Below, piece by piece: positions 15,401-25,494 of a stretch of DNA of 64,000 nucleotides; position 1 is the stretch's first letter; each line of letters starts with the position of its first letter. The stretch lies in contig NZ_BMMM01000026.1 of the NCBI RefSeq assembly GCF_014645835.1, positions 62,001-126,000 of the forward strand. Direction: 5' to 3'. The notes below the pieces were generated by a model. It searched no databases and was not told the origin of the DNA. It saw nothing but the letters and a program-made list of their open reading frames with translations. The translations under genes and the position numbers were made by a program. Source of the DNA: Streptomyces albiflavescens (GTDB lineage Bacteria; Actinomycetota; Actinomycetes; Streptomycetales; Streptomycetaceae).

Positions 15401-18400
15401 TCAGTGTCCCTCGCTGTCTTCGTCCGGTTCGCCGTCGTAGGGGTCCGCGTCTTCGTCGGGCTCGGCCTCGGCCAGGCCGACCGGAGTCCAGGTCAGGTCT
15501 GTCAGTGCGTCGTCGTCGGTTGTCTCGCGGACGGTGCGCGGGTGGATGCCCAGTTCGGTCAGGCGTTCCCACAAAGGCTCCAGGGCCTCTTCGGGTGAGA
15601 GGGCGAAGGCGCTGCTGCGAATGCGCCAGAACGTCCAGCCGGCACGCCGTAGCTCCCGCTCGCGCTCGGCGTCGTCTTGGATCTGCTTCGGGGTGGAGTG
15701 GTAGGGGCTTCCGTCGCACTCGACTGCGAGGCGTCCGTGGCCTCCCGTGACGACGAGGTCGATGCGTTTCCCGTTGACTTCCCACTGGGGTATTACGTCG
15801 TAGCCGCGTTCCTTGATGCGCAGGAAGACGCGCTGCTCGAAGAGTGAGTCGAAGGGCTCGCAGTGTCGGTCCGCGCTGACGTTGGTGGGCTGGTGGGGGT
15901 GTGTGTAGGGGGGTGGCGGGCTCACCATGTAGGTGAGCAGGGAGCGCCGCAGGTCCTTGCTGCTGAGCTGGTCGGCTGTCATGGAGTGGAAGAGCCACAT
16001 CTGGTCGCGGGCGCGGCTGGCGGCCACGTTGAAGCGTCGTTCGTGGTTCCGGCCGGTCGCGGCGATGGCGTTGGCTCCGTCGACGACCATCGACAGCAGG
16101 ATGACGTCGCGCTGGTCTCCCTGGAACTGTTCGGGGGTGCCCACCTGGATGCTGTGGCGTTCACGGGCTGACACGTCGATGCGCTGGTCGACGAGGTTCT
16201 GCACCAGGCGGGTCTGGTCGCCGTGGCGCAGGATGATCACGCCGATACTGCGGTTGGCGTAGGCCGGGTCCTGGGTGAGGCGGTGCAGTTCGTTGACGAC
16301 GGCCTCTGCCTCCGGCCGGTTGATGAGTTTGTCCCGGCGTCCTTCGCAGTGGCCCTCGGGCACGTGGACGACTTTCAGCGGCGGGAGGCGGTCGGAACCG
16401 TGCTGACGCAGCAGGACCAGCTGGTTGTCGGGATAGAACTGCATGGAGGACCACTTGATGATTTCCGGCATGCACCGGAAGTGCTCGGTGAGACGGATCA
16501 CTTCGGTGAAGCGGGACTGCAGCAGGTCGTACAGGTTGGACTTGGGGTCGAAGCCTTCGCGCTGCCAGGGTTCGAGGGCGGCCATGCGTTCGTCGAAGAT
16601 CTGGGTGATGCGGTCGTGTTTGCTGCCGCTGTAGAACGGGGCGCACTGGCGGTCGTCTCCGACGACGATGATGCGCGGCGCGAGCCAGAGCAACAGCAGG
16701 CCGTCCAGGCCCACTTGGCTTGCTTCATCGACGATGACGACGTCGAAGGAGTCCGGTTCGGGGCTGATCGTTTCCGCTACCCGGTTCAGCGGCATGATCC
16801 ACGCCGGTACTGCTCCTTGCGCTGTCTGCATGGCTGAGCGCGCATGGCGCTGGTGGCGTTTGCCGTACTCGGTGGTTCCCTGGCCTGCGTTGGCTATAGC
16901 GCTGGCATAGGCCGCCAGGGCTTGTTTGTGTTTGGTGGTCATCCGGCTGACGCAGTGATGCGCTGCGCGGTCGCAGACCAGCTGTTCCACGACGTCGTGC
17001 AGCCGGGCCTCGATCTGGGTAAGTGCGCCTTCGAGCTGCTCTTCGCGTCCCGGGAGCAGGTGCGTTTCCAGGAATTCCTGTGCCTGCCGCCAGGCCCAGG
17101 CCTGGGGCAGGACCGCGAACCGCGAGCGCCAGTGCGCGGCGAGGGCATCGCCGGCGAAGTCCTTGGCAAGATCAGGATGGGCCTCGGCAAGGCACTGGAA
17201 GATTTTCCCGGTCTCACGCCGGTCTGCCTCACGCTGGTACGCCACGGCCAGTGCCTCCACCGCAAGTACGTAGGCATGCGCATCTCGGGCTGCCGCAGCT
17301 TCCACCGCGCGCTGGAGCTCTTCGACGCCATGCGGGTGGGGTTGAGGAAGGCTCTTGAGGATCTCTTCGAAGCGCTGTGTTGCGGTCCTGATGTGCAGGA
17401 GTTGGCGGGCCTGAGCTGTCGCATTGCGGATGTCGCACCACTGCTCGGCGGTGGTGACCGGTGTCTGGATGCCGTCGGCCAGCAGTGTTGCGTGGACCTG
17501 GCGGATGACCTCCACGCAGGTGTCGATGGCCTGCAGAACGACGGCCCTGTCCAGGAGTTCGGACGTTAGCAGTTCGGAGGTGTCCTGTCCGACGGCCGAT
17601 CCGACTCCGGTCCACCGGCCGCGCAGGGTGCGGGCGTGGGCGCGCATCTCCAGATGCCGTACGACCGCGATGATGTGGTCTCGGCCGGCTGGCGCCATGC
17701 CTTCTACCCGACACTGTTCGAGGAGGAAGCGGGCTTGTTTGACGACAGCCGGCCGCGGCCATCGCGTGTTCAGTTTCCCGGTGCGCAGGACATGCTGCTC
17801 CAGATTGCGGGCCGCAATCAGGAGTTCCTTCTCCTCGCTTTCGGAGAGGCGAGGGATCTCCACCTCCAAGAAGGAGGCGGCGGCTATCTCGTCGTGGGTC
17901 TGCTGTGCACGGTGTGAGGCGTTTCGGATGCTGTCCCACAGTTGCTGCCATCGCTGGGCGATGCCGTCCTGCAGGGCGCGTGTGGACCAGGTGTCCGCCT
18001 GCCAGGATGCGGGGTCCGCAGACAGCCCTACTCTCTGCAGGGCCTGCTGGGCTCGGTCAAGCAGCGTTTCCAACGAGGTGAGCCGCGTATCACCGTGGTC
18101 CGCCAGCGTCTTTGCCAGGGGGGTGACGGGCTCCGGGCCGAGAGCCTGTTCAGCTGCCTGGAGTTCCGTGATGCGGCGGGAGAGATCCGTCGGATCGGGC
18201 AGAGTGGCCGGGTCGGGGCAGTACTGGACGTGGGCGTCGAGGATTCCGGGGCCGTGCTGGGTGACGAGCAGCCACAGTCGCTGCGCTTCATCCGCGGTCA
18301 GGGGCGGTACCTGTGCGGCCTGGGCATCCAGGGGCGGCAGCCACTCGTACTCGGCTGCGCCCTGCTCCACTGCCTGCACGATGTCGTCGAGCCGCCCCCG

Positions 18401-19981
18401 GTATCCGGGCGCGATCTCGGAGTGCTCGTACCACTCGACTTCACGTACCTGCCGCAGGCTGTCCCGGACTTTGGCCTGTTCGCCCATGAGCTGGTGCCTC
18501 TGGGTGTGAGCGTCGTCAATGCGGTGCTGGAGTCGATCGAGGCTCGTTGTCGCGTTCAAGTGCGCCAGGGCGCCCAGTGACTGGCTCAGATCGGAGTTCC
18601 CGCCCTGCCACTGATCGCTTTGGATCACGCACATGCTGCGCAGCTTGGACGGAAGCTGGTCACGCAGCACATTCAGGGCCTGGCTCTTCGCGCTGGTCAC
18701 CAGGATGCGCTTGCCGTCGGCGAGGAGCGCGGCGACCAGATTGCTGATGGTGTGCGTCTTTCCGGTGCCCGGCGGGCCCTGGACCACGACGCTGGTGTCG
18801 CACTGCAGTCGGTCCAGGACATCGCGCTGGGCAGCGTTGGTGACCATCGGGAACAGCGGATCCGGTCCCAGCGCAGGCGGCACGGAGCCACTCCTGCTCC
18901 CCCAGGCTGTCCTGTGCTCCGGTTCGAGGTCATACAACAACTGTGCGAGCCCCAGAGGAGCTTGTGCTCCGGGACGCTTCAGCGCGCGGGCGATACTCTC
19001 GTAGAAGCCGAGCACGGAACGCTGGCTGTGTTCGCGCAGGATGAGCGCAGGCGCATGATGCAGATACCGCACCTGGGGTTCCGTGGTCAAATCGGGATGC
19101 TGCCCGGTTGGGTCGAACGGGAGCACTCGGTCGACCCCGAAAGCCCGCTGCGCCCACGAGCGCAGGGCTTGTGCCGCCCGGTCCGACAGCGGGTGGAAGG
19201 GAACGTCCTCGACAGCGGAGCGCACGACCCCCAGCAGCTCCGACGTATAGCCGTCGGACTCACTGAGGAAGTCGGTGTCTTCCAGACGGCCGGGGTGATC
19301 CGGCAGCAGAGAAACGGTCACGTTGATCGATGCCGGCTCCACGGTGAGGGTCACCGGTGTTGTCACGATGTGCCGGCGGACCCGGGCCGAGGGACGATCG
19401 GCCCCGAGCTGCAAAAGACCTACGGCCAGGACCACTTCGAAGGTGTCGCTGTCCTGCTCGACCCTCTTGGCCATTCGGTACAGACGCTGGTGCAGTCGCC
19501 GCTGGGGCTCGGCCGCCAGCTCATCCTGCGACCATCGCATCCACTTGGCGGCCCAGGCCTCGTACGCCTTGCGTTCGGCGGAGCTGCCGCTTTCCAGGGC
19601 CAGCTGGTCTTCCTCCGCACCAGCCTGGACTTCGTCGGCCGGTTGGCGCTCATTCGACGTGTCGTCGATCAGTCCGGGGGCCTGCGGACCAGCCGTTGAG
19701 GCGGCCTCGGTGGACACCCTGCCGTGCAGTATCGCTGGCAGCTGCGGTGGTTCTTTGGGCGGACGGTGCTTGACGACCACGATGCGAGGATCGGCGTCCG
19801 CAGCACGGCGCACGGTCCCGTCGGGGACATCCGCGAGCCACACCGTTTCCAAGTACTTGTCACAGTTGCGGATGGTCTTGGAGACGGCGCCCCGCACCAG
19901 CTCCTGCAGACAGTCGATCAATACGCGAGTGTCGCGGACGGCTTTGGGATCGCTGCCATCTCGTACTGCCGGGCGGGCCAT
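15401..19981 (-). CDS. Giant SF1 helicase with C-terminal Vsr-like endonuclease domain
   Basis: The frame is open from a TTG at 19993, but ATG 19981 has GGGGGA in good position, giving 1526 residues. Motif I is GPPGTGKT (402-409) within VVVQGPPGTGKTHTISNLV. Motif II is FDVVIVDEASQ near residue 1080, followed by IIVVGDDRQCAP, IRLTEHFRCMPEI, TPEQFQGDQRDVILLSMV and NVAASRARDQMW, as in Upf1/Dna2-like (COG1112) helicases. About 600 residues between motifs are helical or coiled. The last 130 residues (FEQRVFLRIKERGY, RIDLVV, AVECDGSPYH, RAGWTFWRIRSS) are a Vsr/DUF559 endonuclease fold with E, D and E-x-D. Helicase plus nuclease resembles Mokosh-type logic, but the partner here is a HEPN protein. 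All motifs look intact. Confidence 0.75.
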   Translation of the reverse strand: MARPAVRDGSDPKAVRDTRVLIDCLQELVRGAVSKTIRNCDKYLETVWLADVPDGTVRRAADADPRIVVVKHRPPKEPPQLPAILHGRVSTEAASTAGPQAPGLIDDTSNERQPADEVQAGAEEDQLALESGSSAERKAYEAWAAKWMRWSQDELAAEPQRRLHQRLYRMAKRVEQDSDTFEVVLAVGLLQLGADRPSARVRRHIVTTPVTLTVEPASINVTVSLLPDHPGRLEDTDFLSESDGYTSELLGVVRSAVEDVPFHPLSDRAAQALRSWAQRAFGVDRVLPFDPTGQHPDLTTEPQVRYLHHAPALILREHSQRSVLGFYESIARALKRPGAQAPLGLAQLLYDLEPEHRTAWGSRSGSVPPALGPDPLFPMVTNAAQRDVLDRLQCDTSVVVQGPPGTGKTHTISNLVAALLADGKRILVTSAKSQALNVLRDQLPSKLRSMCVIQSDQWQGGNSDLSQSLGALAHLNATTSLDRLQHRIDDAHTQRHQLMGEQAKVRDSLRQVREVEWYEHSEIAPGYRGRLDDIVQAVEQGAAEYEWLPPLDAQAAQVPPLTADEAQRLWLLVTQHGPGILDAHVQYCPDPATLPDPTDLSRRITELQAAEQALGPEPVTPLAKTLADHGDTRLTSLETLLDRAQQALQRVGLSADPASWQADTWSTRALQDGIAQRWQQLWDSIRNASHRAQQTHDEIAAASFLEVEIPRLSESEEKELLIAARNLEQHVLRTGKLNTRWPRPAVVKQARFLLEQCRVEGMAPAGRDHIIAVVRHLEMRAHARTLRGRWTGVGSAVGQDTSELLTSELLDRAVVLQAIDTCVEVIRQVHATLLADGIQTPVTTAEQWCDIRNATAQARQLLHIRTATQRFEEILKSLPQPHPHGVEELQRAVEAAAARDAHAYVLAVEALAVAYQREADRRETGKIFQCLAEAHPDLAKDFAGDALAAHWRSRFAVLPQAWAWRQAQEFLETHLLPGREEQLEGALTQIEARLHDVVEQLVCDRAAHHCVSRMTTKHKQALAAYASAIANAGQGTTEYGKRHQRHARSAMQTAQGAVPAWIMPLNRVAETISPEPDSFDVVIVDEASQVGLDGLLLLWLAPRIIVVGDDRQCAPFYSGSKHDRITQIFDERMAALEPWQREGFDPKSNLYDLLQSRFTEVIRLTEHFRCMPEIIKWSSMQFYPDNQLVLLRQHGSDRLPPLKVVHVPEGHCEGRRDKLINRPEAEAVVNELHRLTQDPAYANRSIGVIILRHGDQTRLVQNLVDQRIDVSARERHSIQVGTPEQFQGDQRDVILLSMVVDGANAIAATGRNHERRFNVAASRARDQMWLFHSMTADQLSSKDLRRSLLTYMVSPPPPYTHPHQPTNVSADRHCEPFDSLFEQRVFLRIKERGYDVIPQWEVNGKRIDLVVTGGHGRLAVECDGSPYHSTPKQIQDDAERERELRRAGWTFWRIRSSAFALSPEEALEPLWERLTELGIHPRTVRETTDDDALTDLTWTPVGLAEAEPDEDADPYDGEPDEDSEGH

Positions 19982-20458
19982 CACATCCCCCAAACGCCTG
20001 CCACTGTGGCAAGCCTTTCAGGATCCATGGCTACTGCCCGCCAGGCAATGTGATGGAACTCGCGCACAACCATTTCCGGACATGAGGACGGTCCGGCGTG
20101 CCTCTCTCTACGTCTGCCGGCCATGGAGGGAGCAGTGGCCTCAGTGCAGCGCGCTACGAGACGACGCAGGCCGCGAATCCAAAAGCTGGAAATGGACACG
20201 TCAGATATCCAACTCCAGCAGCAGGGCTGGACCGTCATCGCGGCGCGCCGTCGGAAGGGGATGGCGGACCTCCACGGCCGACGCAACCCACAGCAGGAAG
20301 GTACCTGTGCACGGCCAGGCGATGGGGTGCAGATTGGGGGCCTCGGCGGGTTCACGCGCACCGCCTGCGCGGATCTTCCGGAGGAATCGCGACGCCCAAC
20401 AGCCCCTACGAGCTCATCACACCCCAGGAAGAATTCGAGGCCATCCGATTGCCCCGGA
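19982..20458. other. Gene-free interval upstream of the helicase operon
   Basis: This stretch holds the probable promoter of the helicase-HEPN operon. The open frames on both strands show no domain, no good ribosome site and poor codon bias. I see no tRNA or IS ends. Confidence 0.4.
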
Positions 20459-20725
20459 CTACTGAGACCCGGGCTTGCCGGACTCCTCCCGGGTGATGTG
20501 GTTGACGAGTTCCCCCGGCTCTACATCAAGTCCAGCAGCGATGTCCAGAAGAGTGAGCACGCTGGGGCTGCGCTGCCCGTGCTCGATATAGATGAGTCCG
20601 CGGAAACTCAACCCGCTGCGCTCTGCGAGCTGCTCCAGGCTGTATCCGCGACCTTCCCTGAGACGTCGAATCTGCATACCAAGGGACAGGAGTCGGGGAT
20701 CTGGTGACGGTTCGCGTGGTGGCAC
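20459..20725 (-). CDS. Small XRE-family regulator
   Basis: An 88-residue protein from GTG 20723-20725 that is nearly all helix-turn-helix: GMQIRRLREGRGYSLEQLAE, RSGLSFRGLIYIEHGQRSPS and LLDIAAGLDVEPGELV. It has no sensor domain. It lies between the helicase operon and the divergently read integrase, so it may regulate either. Similar small XRE proteins control integration genes or flank defence operons as silencers. Confidence 0.7.
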   Translation of the reverse strand: MPPREPSPDPRLLSLGMQIRRLREGRGYSLEQLAERSGLSFRGLIYIEHGQRSPSVLTLLDIAAGLDVEPGELVNHITREESGKPGSQ

Positions 20726-20926
20726 ACAGCGACATCACCCGCGTAACTTCCTCCAGACCATGAACAGCTGTGCATGATCGGGCTTCGCGCTGGAAATCCT
20801 GCATGTGAGCACACGCGAATGATCGCGCGACTACGGCACCACTCGCCCATGCACCTCGCCCGACGTAAACGACCAGACCCAGGTGTGACAGCAGGCCACT
20901 AGCTCACTAGCAATGAACGAGAACAT

Positions 20927-22196
20927 ATGGCCAGACTCGTGTTGCCATTCGATCGATGGCACAAGTCATATCCAAAACCCCACCGAGGTGACACACCCTG
21001 TTAGGTGCGGGACGAAGAACCGTCCCCTTTACCCGTCAGCGGACCACGGACGGGGGCTCCGCTGGCAGGCTCGCTACGTCGATCACCTCAGGAAAGAGCA
21101 AAGAGAGTCGTTCGCTACCTGGCAGGAAGCCCTCGACCGGCTCGGCCAACTAGCGAACCAAGATGTGACCGCGACGGGCGCGAGCCAGTCGGCACGCGGT
21201 CCACGGGTCGCATTCTTCGGAGCGCAGATGATCGAGCGCAAGCGGAAGAAGCAAAAGAGACCCAGCACGATCAACACCTACGAGAGCCACCTCCACAACC
21301 ACATTCTCCCGTTCGCGGGAAACCGCCTTCCAGCATCACTGCGGCGTCGCGATTCGATGGCCTTCATCGATCATCTGCTGGAGAAACCCAGCCTCAGATC
21401 AGCCCGCACGATCGTCCAGATTTTCAAGACGTGGCGCATTCTCATCCACTACATGATGGACGAAGACATTCCGCTGCCCGCAAACATCGTGTCCCGCATC
21501 GAGCTTCCCGAAATCGACAACAGAAGAGTCTCCCTGACTCCCGCGGAGGTGACCGCAGCTGCCGTGGCCATGCGGGAGATCGAGCCGCGCTACGAGATCC
21601 TGGTCTGGCTCGGCGCATGCGCAGGACTACGTGCCGGCGAGGCCCTGGGCCTGACGCGGGCGTGCGTGGGCTGGCAGGAAGACCTGCTCTACATCCAAGA
21701 GCAACGTCAGCGCGGCAAGGCCGCACCGCTCAAAACGAAGGCCAGCTATGCGACCCTGCCTGTGGATCATTTCCTGATCGAGCAATTGGCGGCCCATGTG
21801 GCCAACTTCAGCGAGCCAGAACCGATCACCCGCGACGCGGCGCGCAAGCGTCGGGATCGGGGTCACGTAGAGCTACTTGACGAAGGACTCATCGTGACGA
21901 ACAGATACGGGAGGCCCGTGCAGAGCAGCGACTTCAACGAGAAGTGGCAACGGGTCGTCGCCCGGGCCGGTCTCCCTGAACACGCCCGTTTCCATGATCT
22001 CAAAAGCTTCTACACCACCACCCTCGGCGGCCCTGGCCAGCACGATCCGAAGACAGTCCAATCGCTCTCACGTCACGCCCGGTTCACCGAAACCTGGGAC
22101 ACCTATGCCCGCCCGCCGAAGATTGCAGAAGGTCTGACGGTGACCGCTTTCGGCCAGGCATTCCACTCGATCCTGCAGCAACCCAAGGGATGTTGA
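20927..22196 (+). CDS. Tyrosine recombinase (integrase) with probable N-terminal frameshift
   Basis: The catalytic part is clear: CAGLRAGEALGL (first Arg), RFHDLKSFYTTTL (His; the usual second Arg is Lys), SLSRHARF and ETWDTYARP (nucleophile Tyr). A core-binding domain (STINTYESHLHNHIL) precedes it. The open frame from 20913 starts with residues unlike any integrase. A second frame from ATG 20927 gives the family-typical start LPFDRWHKSYPKPHRGDTPC and ends at TAG 21002-21004. Removing one T at 21001-21002 joins it to RCGTKNRPLYPSADHG, a continuous normal N-terminus. So a one-base insertion (or sequencing error) appears to break the gene. The product would integrate or excise the accessory region; no excisionase is visible. 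Confidence 0.75.
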
Positions 22197-22380
22197 GTGC
22201 AGCGCGAGCATCTCGTTCGCCGCGTACCTGTGACCGAACGCTACGACTCTTCCGTCGCTGCCTGGGCGGGCGCACGGCTGGGGCGGGCTGTGGTTCTTGA
22301 GCTACGCGGCGCATTACATCGATACGATCTGCCCATTGTTGCGGCCGATGTCGGCCGTGAGTCATCTGGGGGGAGCCGTC

Positions 22381-24000
22381 GTGTCCAACCATGTTCAGCC
22401 GGTCCAGCCCCGCGATCCGCGCCGGGTGGGTCCCTACCGCATCGTGGGGCGGCTGGGATCCGGCGGTATGGGCACGGTGTACGCCGCTCTCACAGCTACT
22501 GGCGAGCGTGTCGCCGTCAAGGTCGTGCATCCAGCTCAGGCCGCAGACGATGAGTTCCGTGCTCGATTCCGGCGGGAAGTGCAGCTCTCCCAGCGCGTCA
22601 CCGGGCCGTGCCTGGTTCCGGTCCGCGACGCCGACACCCAGGCTGCGACGCCCTGGCTCGTCACGCCCTATATCCCCGGCCTCACCCTCAACGAGCACGT
22701 GACGGCCAACGGCCCCTTGTCCGGAGGGCGTCTGTACGCGCTGGCCGCCGGCACCGCGGCCGCACTCGCCGCTGTACACGCGCAGGACGTCATCCACCGG
22801 GACGTGAAGCCGCAGAACATCATCTTGGCCCCCTCCGGACCACAGGTCCTGGACTTCGGCATTGCCCACGCCCTGGACGGCACTTCGGTCACCCGCACCG
22901 GAGTGATGACCGGCACGCCCGGCTGGATCAGTCCCGAGCACTACCGCACCGGCGCCGTCGGCTCCCCAGCCGACGTGTTTGCCTGGGGAGCCCTCCTCGG
23001 CTACGCAGCCACTGGCCGCCTCCCCTTCGGCGGCGGCGCCGCTGATGCGGTGGCCTTCCGCGTAATGCAAGCCGAGCCAGACCTGGAGGGCGTACCGACC
23101 AGCCTGCGGCGCCTGGTGGAGAAGGCTCTATCCAAGGACCCGTCCGATAGGCCGAGTGCCGCTGAACTCGCGGGTGAGTGCACCGAGTTGCTCTCAGCCG
23201 AGGCGACCGCCGTTCTCACGTCTGACGACCAGCAGCCCACCCTGATATCCGACCTCGTCAGCGCGCACAGGGACCTGACACCTGAAGCCGAACCCGCCTG
23301 GCCCACCCCGCCCAGGCACGGTAACCGCACACGCCTGTATCTGACGGTCGCCGTGGCCGCCGCCGTCCTCGGCAGTCTCGGCGGTGCCCTCGCGGCTGCC
23401 TCCCAATCATCAAACTCCGCCCACGGCCAGGCCCCCACATCGAGCAGTCACACGAACGCCGCCACTGCCACCGTCGCGGCCCAGCAGTCCACCTCCCAGG
23501 CAACGAGCCCTGCTACGGCCTCCCCCTCGGCGCCAGCGACGTCTCAAACCCCCCAGCGCGCTACCATCCCCTCCCCCGCCTACACCCGCAGCGACAACGC
23601 CCAGCCCAACGTGGACGAATGGGCCTCAGCCCGGCTCCCAGCCACCTCGGCCGAGAAGACTGCCGCACAGCACCTGATCACGGACGCAGCGCCAATCCTT
23701 CAGGGACAGCAATACATGGGCGACACCGTGACCGTGACCTTCAACCCCGCAGCCCAGACCATGTTCGTCACCTTCGGCCCCGGCATCTACCCGGAAGGAC
23801 AGGACTACCGTGACGACACCGGATTCACTGACATCGTCCGCGGCCTGATGTTCGGCAGCTGCTCCGAAGCCCAGCAGAACTTCGGCAACGACACTGCCTG
23901 GCCCTACGGCCGTGCCGTCCTTGTCTACCGAGAGTCCATGGCCAGCCCCACCATCGTCGACTACCGCGAAGTCACCCACATCGACAGCTGCCGCGTGTAG
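22381..24000 (+). CDS. Hanks-type Ser/Thr protein kinase with one membrane segment
   Basis: Start chosen at GTG 22381, with GGGGGGAG just upstream, though the frame opens at 22297; this gives 539 residues. The kinase domain (about 18-270) has GRLGSGGMGTVY, VAVKVV (K47), VIHRDVKPQN (D141), LDFGIA (D158) and GWISPEH, so all catalytic residues are present. A Ser/Thr/Ala/Pro-rich linker surrounds one transmembrane helix (about 319-340), leaving about 120 residues outside with no PASTA repeats. It is likely membrane-bound with a small external sensor. Kinases of this kind are common in Streptomyces, and some defence systems use Hanks kinases. Its location between the integrase and the HEPN pair gives no clear partner. 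Confidence 0.85.
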   Translation: MSNHVQPVQPRDPRRVGPYRIVGRLGSGGMGTVYAALTATGERVAVKVVHPAQAADDEFRARFRREVQLSQRVTGPCLVPVRDADTQAATPWLVTPYIPGLTLNEHVTANGPLSGGRLYALAAGTAAALAAVHAQDVIHRDVKPQNIILAPSGPQVLDFGIAHALDGTSVTRTGVMTGTPGWISPEHYRTGAVGSPADVFAWGALLGYAATGRLPFGGGAADAVAFRVMQAEPDLEGVPTSLRRLVEKALSKDPSDRPSAAELAGECTELLSAEATAVLTSDDQQPTLISDLVSAHRDLTPEAEPAWPTPPRHGNRTRLYLTVAVAAAVLGSLGGALAAASQSSNSAHGQAPTSSSHTNAATATVAAQQSTSQATSPATASPSAPATSQTPQRATIPSPAYTRSDNAQPNVDEWASARLPATSAEKTAAQHLITDAAPILQGQQYMGDTVTVTFNPAAQTMFVTFGPGIYPEGQDYRDDTGFTDIVRGLMFGSCSEAQQNFGNDTAWPYGRAVLVYRESMASPTIVDYREVTHIDSCRV

Positions 24001-24162
24001 CGCTCGATTCTCTTTACGACTCCTAACAAAAGTGGCGGGCTTGACCTGATGATTCGGAAGCCTCTTCTTGGTTGGCGTCGTTGACGGCTTGCGGCCAACA
24101 ACCTTAAGTACGGCCCTTCACGGGCATCCGTCCGAGCCTGGCCCATGGTCGCCCCACTGCGT

Positions 24163-25494
24163 TCAGCTCCAAGGCACCTTGGCAACGTCGCTTACCCAGC
24201 CCGCGATGCAGGTGAGGTCCCGGTAATTTCCGGTATATCCGAGCGAGTTGAGGATCAGCAACACGAGGTAGTGGCGAGCGAGAAGCCATGCATCTCGCGT
24301 CAGCCCGTCCAGTCCGTAGACCCGTTCCTGCGATTCTTGCGGGTGTACCAGCCGGTTCCTGACCCACGTGACGACATCGGCCCCGTCGATGTCCTTGTTC
24401 TCCTTTGCCTTCACCTCGGCGGCGTGCTGCGCGGCTGCCGTCAACGGGCCAGAGTTGATGGCGACCGGAATCTGGGCGGCGCGCAGCACCGTGCGGAGCA
24501 GGTCGTGAGCTGGCCGCCGCTTGTACTCCCGCTCGGTCAGGGGGCCGCTCAAGACGAGGCTCTGCCACATGATGTGCTCCAAGCCGGCTGTCCCCATGAT
24601 GATTCGGGGCTCGACGAAGTCTCGGCTCCGCAAGGCCGAGATCGCGTACATCATCTGGAATCGCAGGGGCGTGAGTTTGTCCGGGTCGAGGAAGGCGGCG
24701 ATCGCCAGACGCAGGAAGTCGCCGAGCGATTCGTGATCTTGGTCGTACCACCAGCCATCGCTGTTCGAGCGTGCCGGGTCGCAGTGAGCGGCTCGCCACT
24801 GCTCCCAGACCACTCGACCGTCGCTGTCTTCTCCCACGGGCAGCATCGGGGCAGCCCAGCGACCGAGGGCAAACGAGATCCCGACGTGCAGCGCCGTCAG
24901 CAACGGGTCGGCTTCGTCGGCCGTAAAGACGGAATCATCGGCGCGACGCACCTCCATGACGTGCGTCATCACGTACACGTCGGTCTTGTGGAGTTCCTGC
25001 CAGACCTGCTGGTGGTCAGGACGAACGTCGAGCGTGATCTTCCATCCATTGGCTTCGAGCGACCATCGGCCCGACCATTCATGCTTGCCGCGCGGCGTCT
25101 CCTCTACCAGTCCCAACGGTCCATGCCAGTTGGGCAGGTTGAACCAATGAACGAGGATTCGGCTCAAGGGAGCATCGGAGTTCCCGAAGACGGCTCCGTT
25201 CGACCAACCACCATCGACGTTCCGGGGGAACCCAGGCAGGGTCATGTCGCCCATGGGACGACGAAGCGTCAGGGGAACCTGGTTTCGGTTGGCGAAGCCC
25301 GGCGTCGCGCCACCGCCAACCTCCCACTCAAGGTTGAACCCGTTTGAGCAGGTCAGCTCGACGCGGCCAGGGACATCATCTGTGCCGAGCCCACCCATCG
25401 GGCCGTCGTGCAGGAGGATGGGCCGGCCCGGTTTGTTGTACGGGTAGACCGGCGTGAGCGGTGGACTTGCTGGAGGCGTGTTCATCGTGGTCAA
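24163..25494 (-). CDS. Uncharacterised protein with C-terminal HEPN-type (ApeA-like) motif
   Basis: This gene encodes 443 residues and overlaps the end of the upstream gene by 4 bp (TTG start within TTGA; an ATG three codons later is an alternative). The first half is beta-rich with many Trp and Gly (VHWFNLPNWHGPLG, HEWSGRWSLEANGWKITLDV). The second half is helical and contains VVTWVRNRLVHPQ, with R379-x4-H384 as in HEPN RNases, then a long hydrophobic helix (LARHYLVLLILNSLGY). A beta-rich sensor followed by a C-terminal HEPN is the plan of ApeA-type anti-phage proteins. The function is therefore inferred as an RNase effector partnered by the gene at 25491-26219. I recognise no exact family. 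Confidence 0.5.
   Translation of the reverse strand: MTTMNTPPASPPLTPVYPYNKPGRPILLHDGPMGGLGTDDVPGRVELTCSNGFNLEWEVGGGATPGFANRNQVPLTLRRPMGDMTLPGFPRNVDGGWSNGAVFGNSDAPLSRILVHWFNLPNWHGPLGLVEETPRGKHEWSGRWSLEANGWKITLDVRPDHQQVWQELHKTDVYVMTHVMEVRRADDSVFTADEADPLLTALHVGISFALGRWAAPMLPVGEDSDGRVVWEQWRAAHCDPARSNSDGWWYDQDHESLGDFLRLAIAAFLDPDKLTPLRFQMMYAISALRSRDFVEPRIIMGTAGLEHIMWQSLVLSGPLTEREYKRRPAHDLLRTVLRAAQIPVAINSGPLTAAAQHAAEVKAKENKDIDGADVVTWVRNRLVHPQESQERVYGLDGLTRDAWLLARHYLVLLILNSLGYTGNYRDLTCIAGWVSDVAKVPWS

Noticed and set aside
20123..20707. 194-residue plus-strand frame opposite the small XRE gene
   Set aside because: It overlaps the XRE gene antisense, lacks a domain, and its second half is the shadow of the helix-turn-helix.
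25334..25347. A third match to TnnAACnnGTTnnA (TTGAACCCGTTTGA)
   Set aside because: It lies inside the HEPN-type gene, away from any promoter, and about one chance match is expected in a window of this size.
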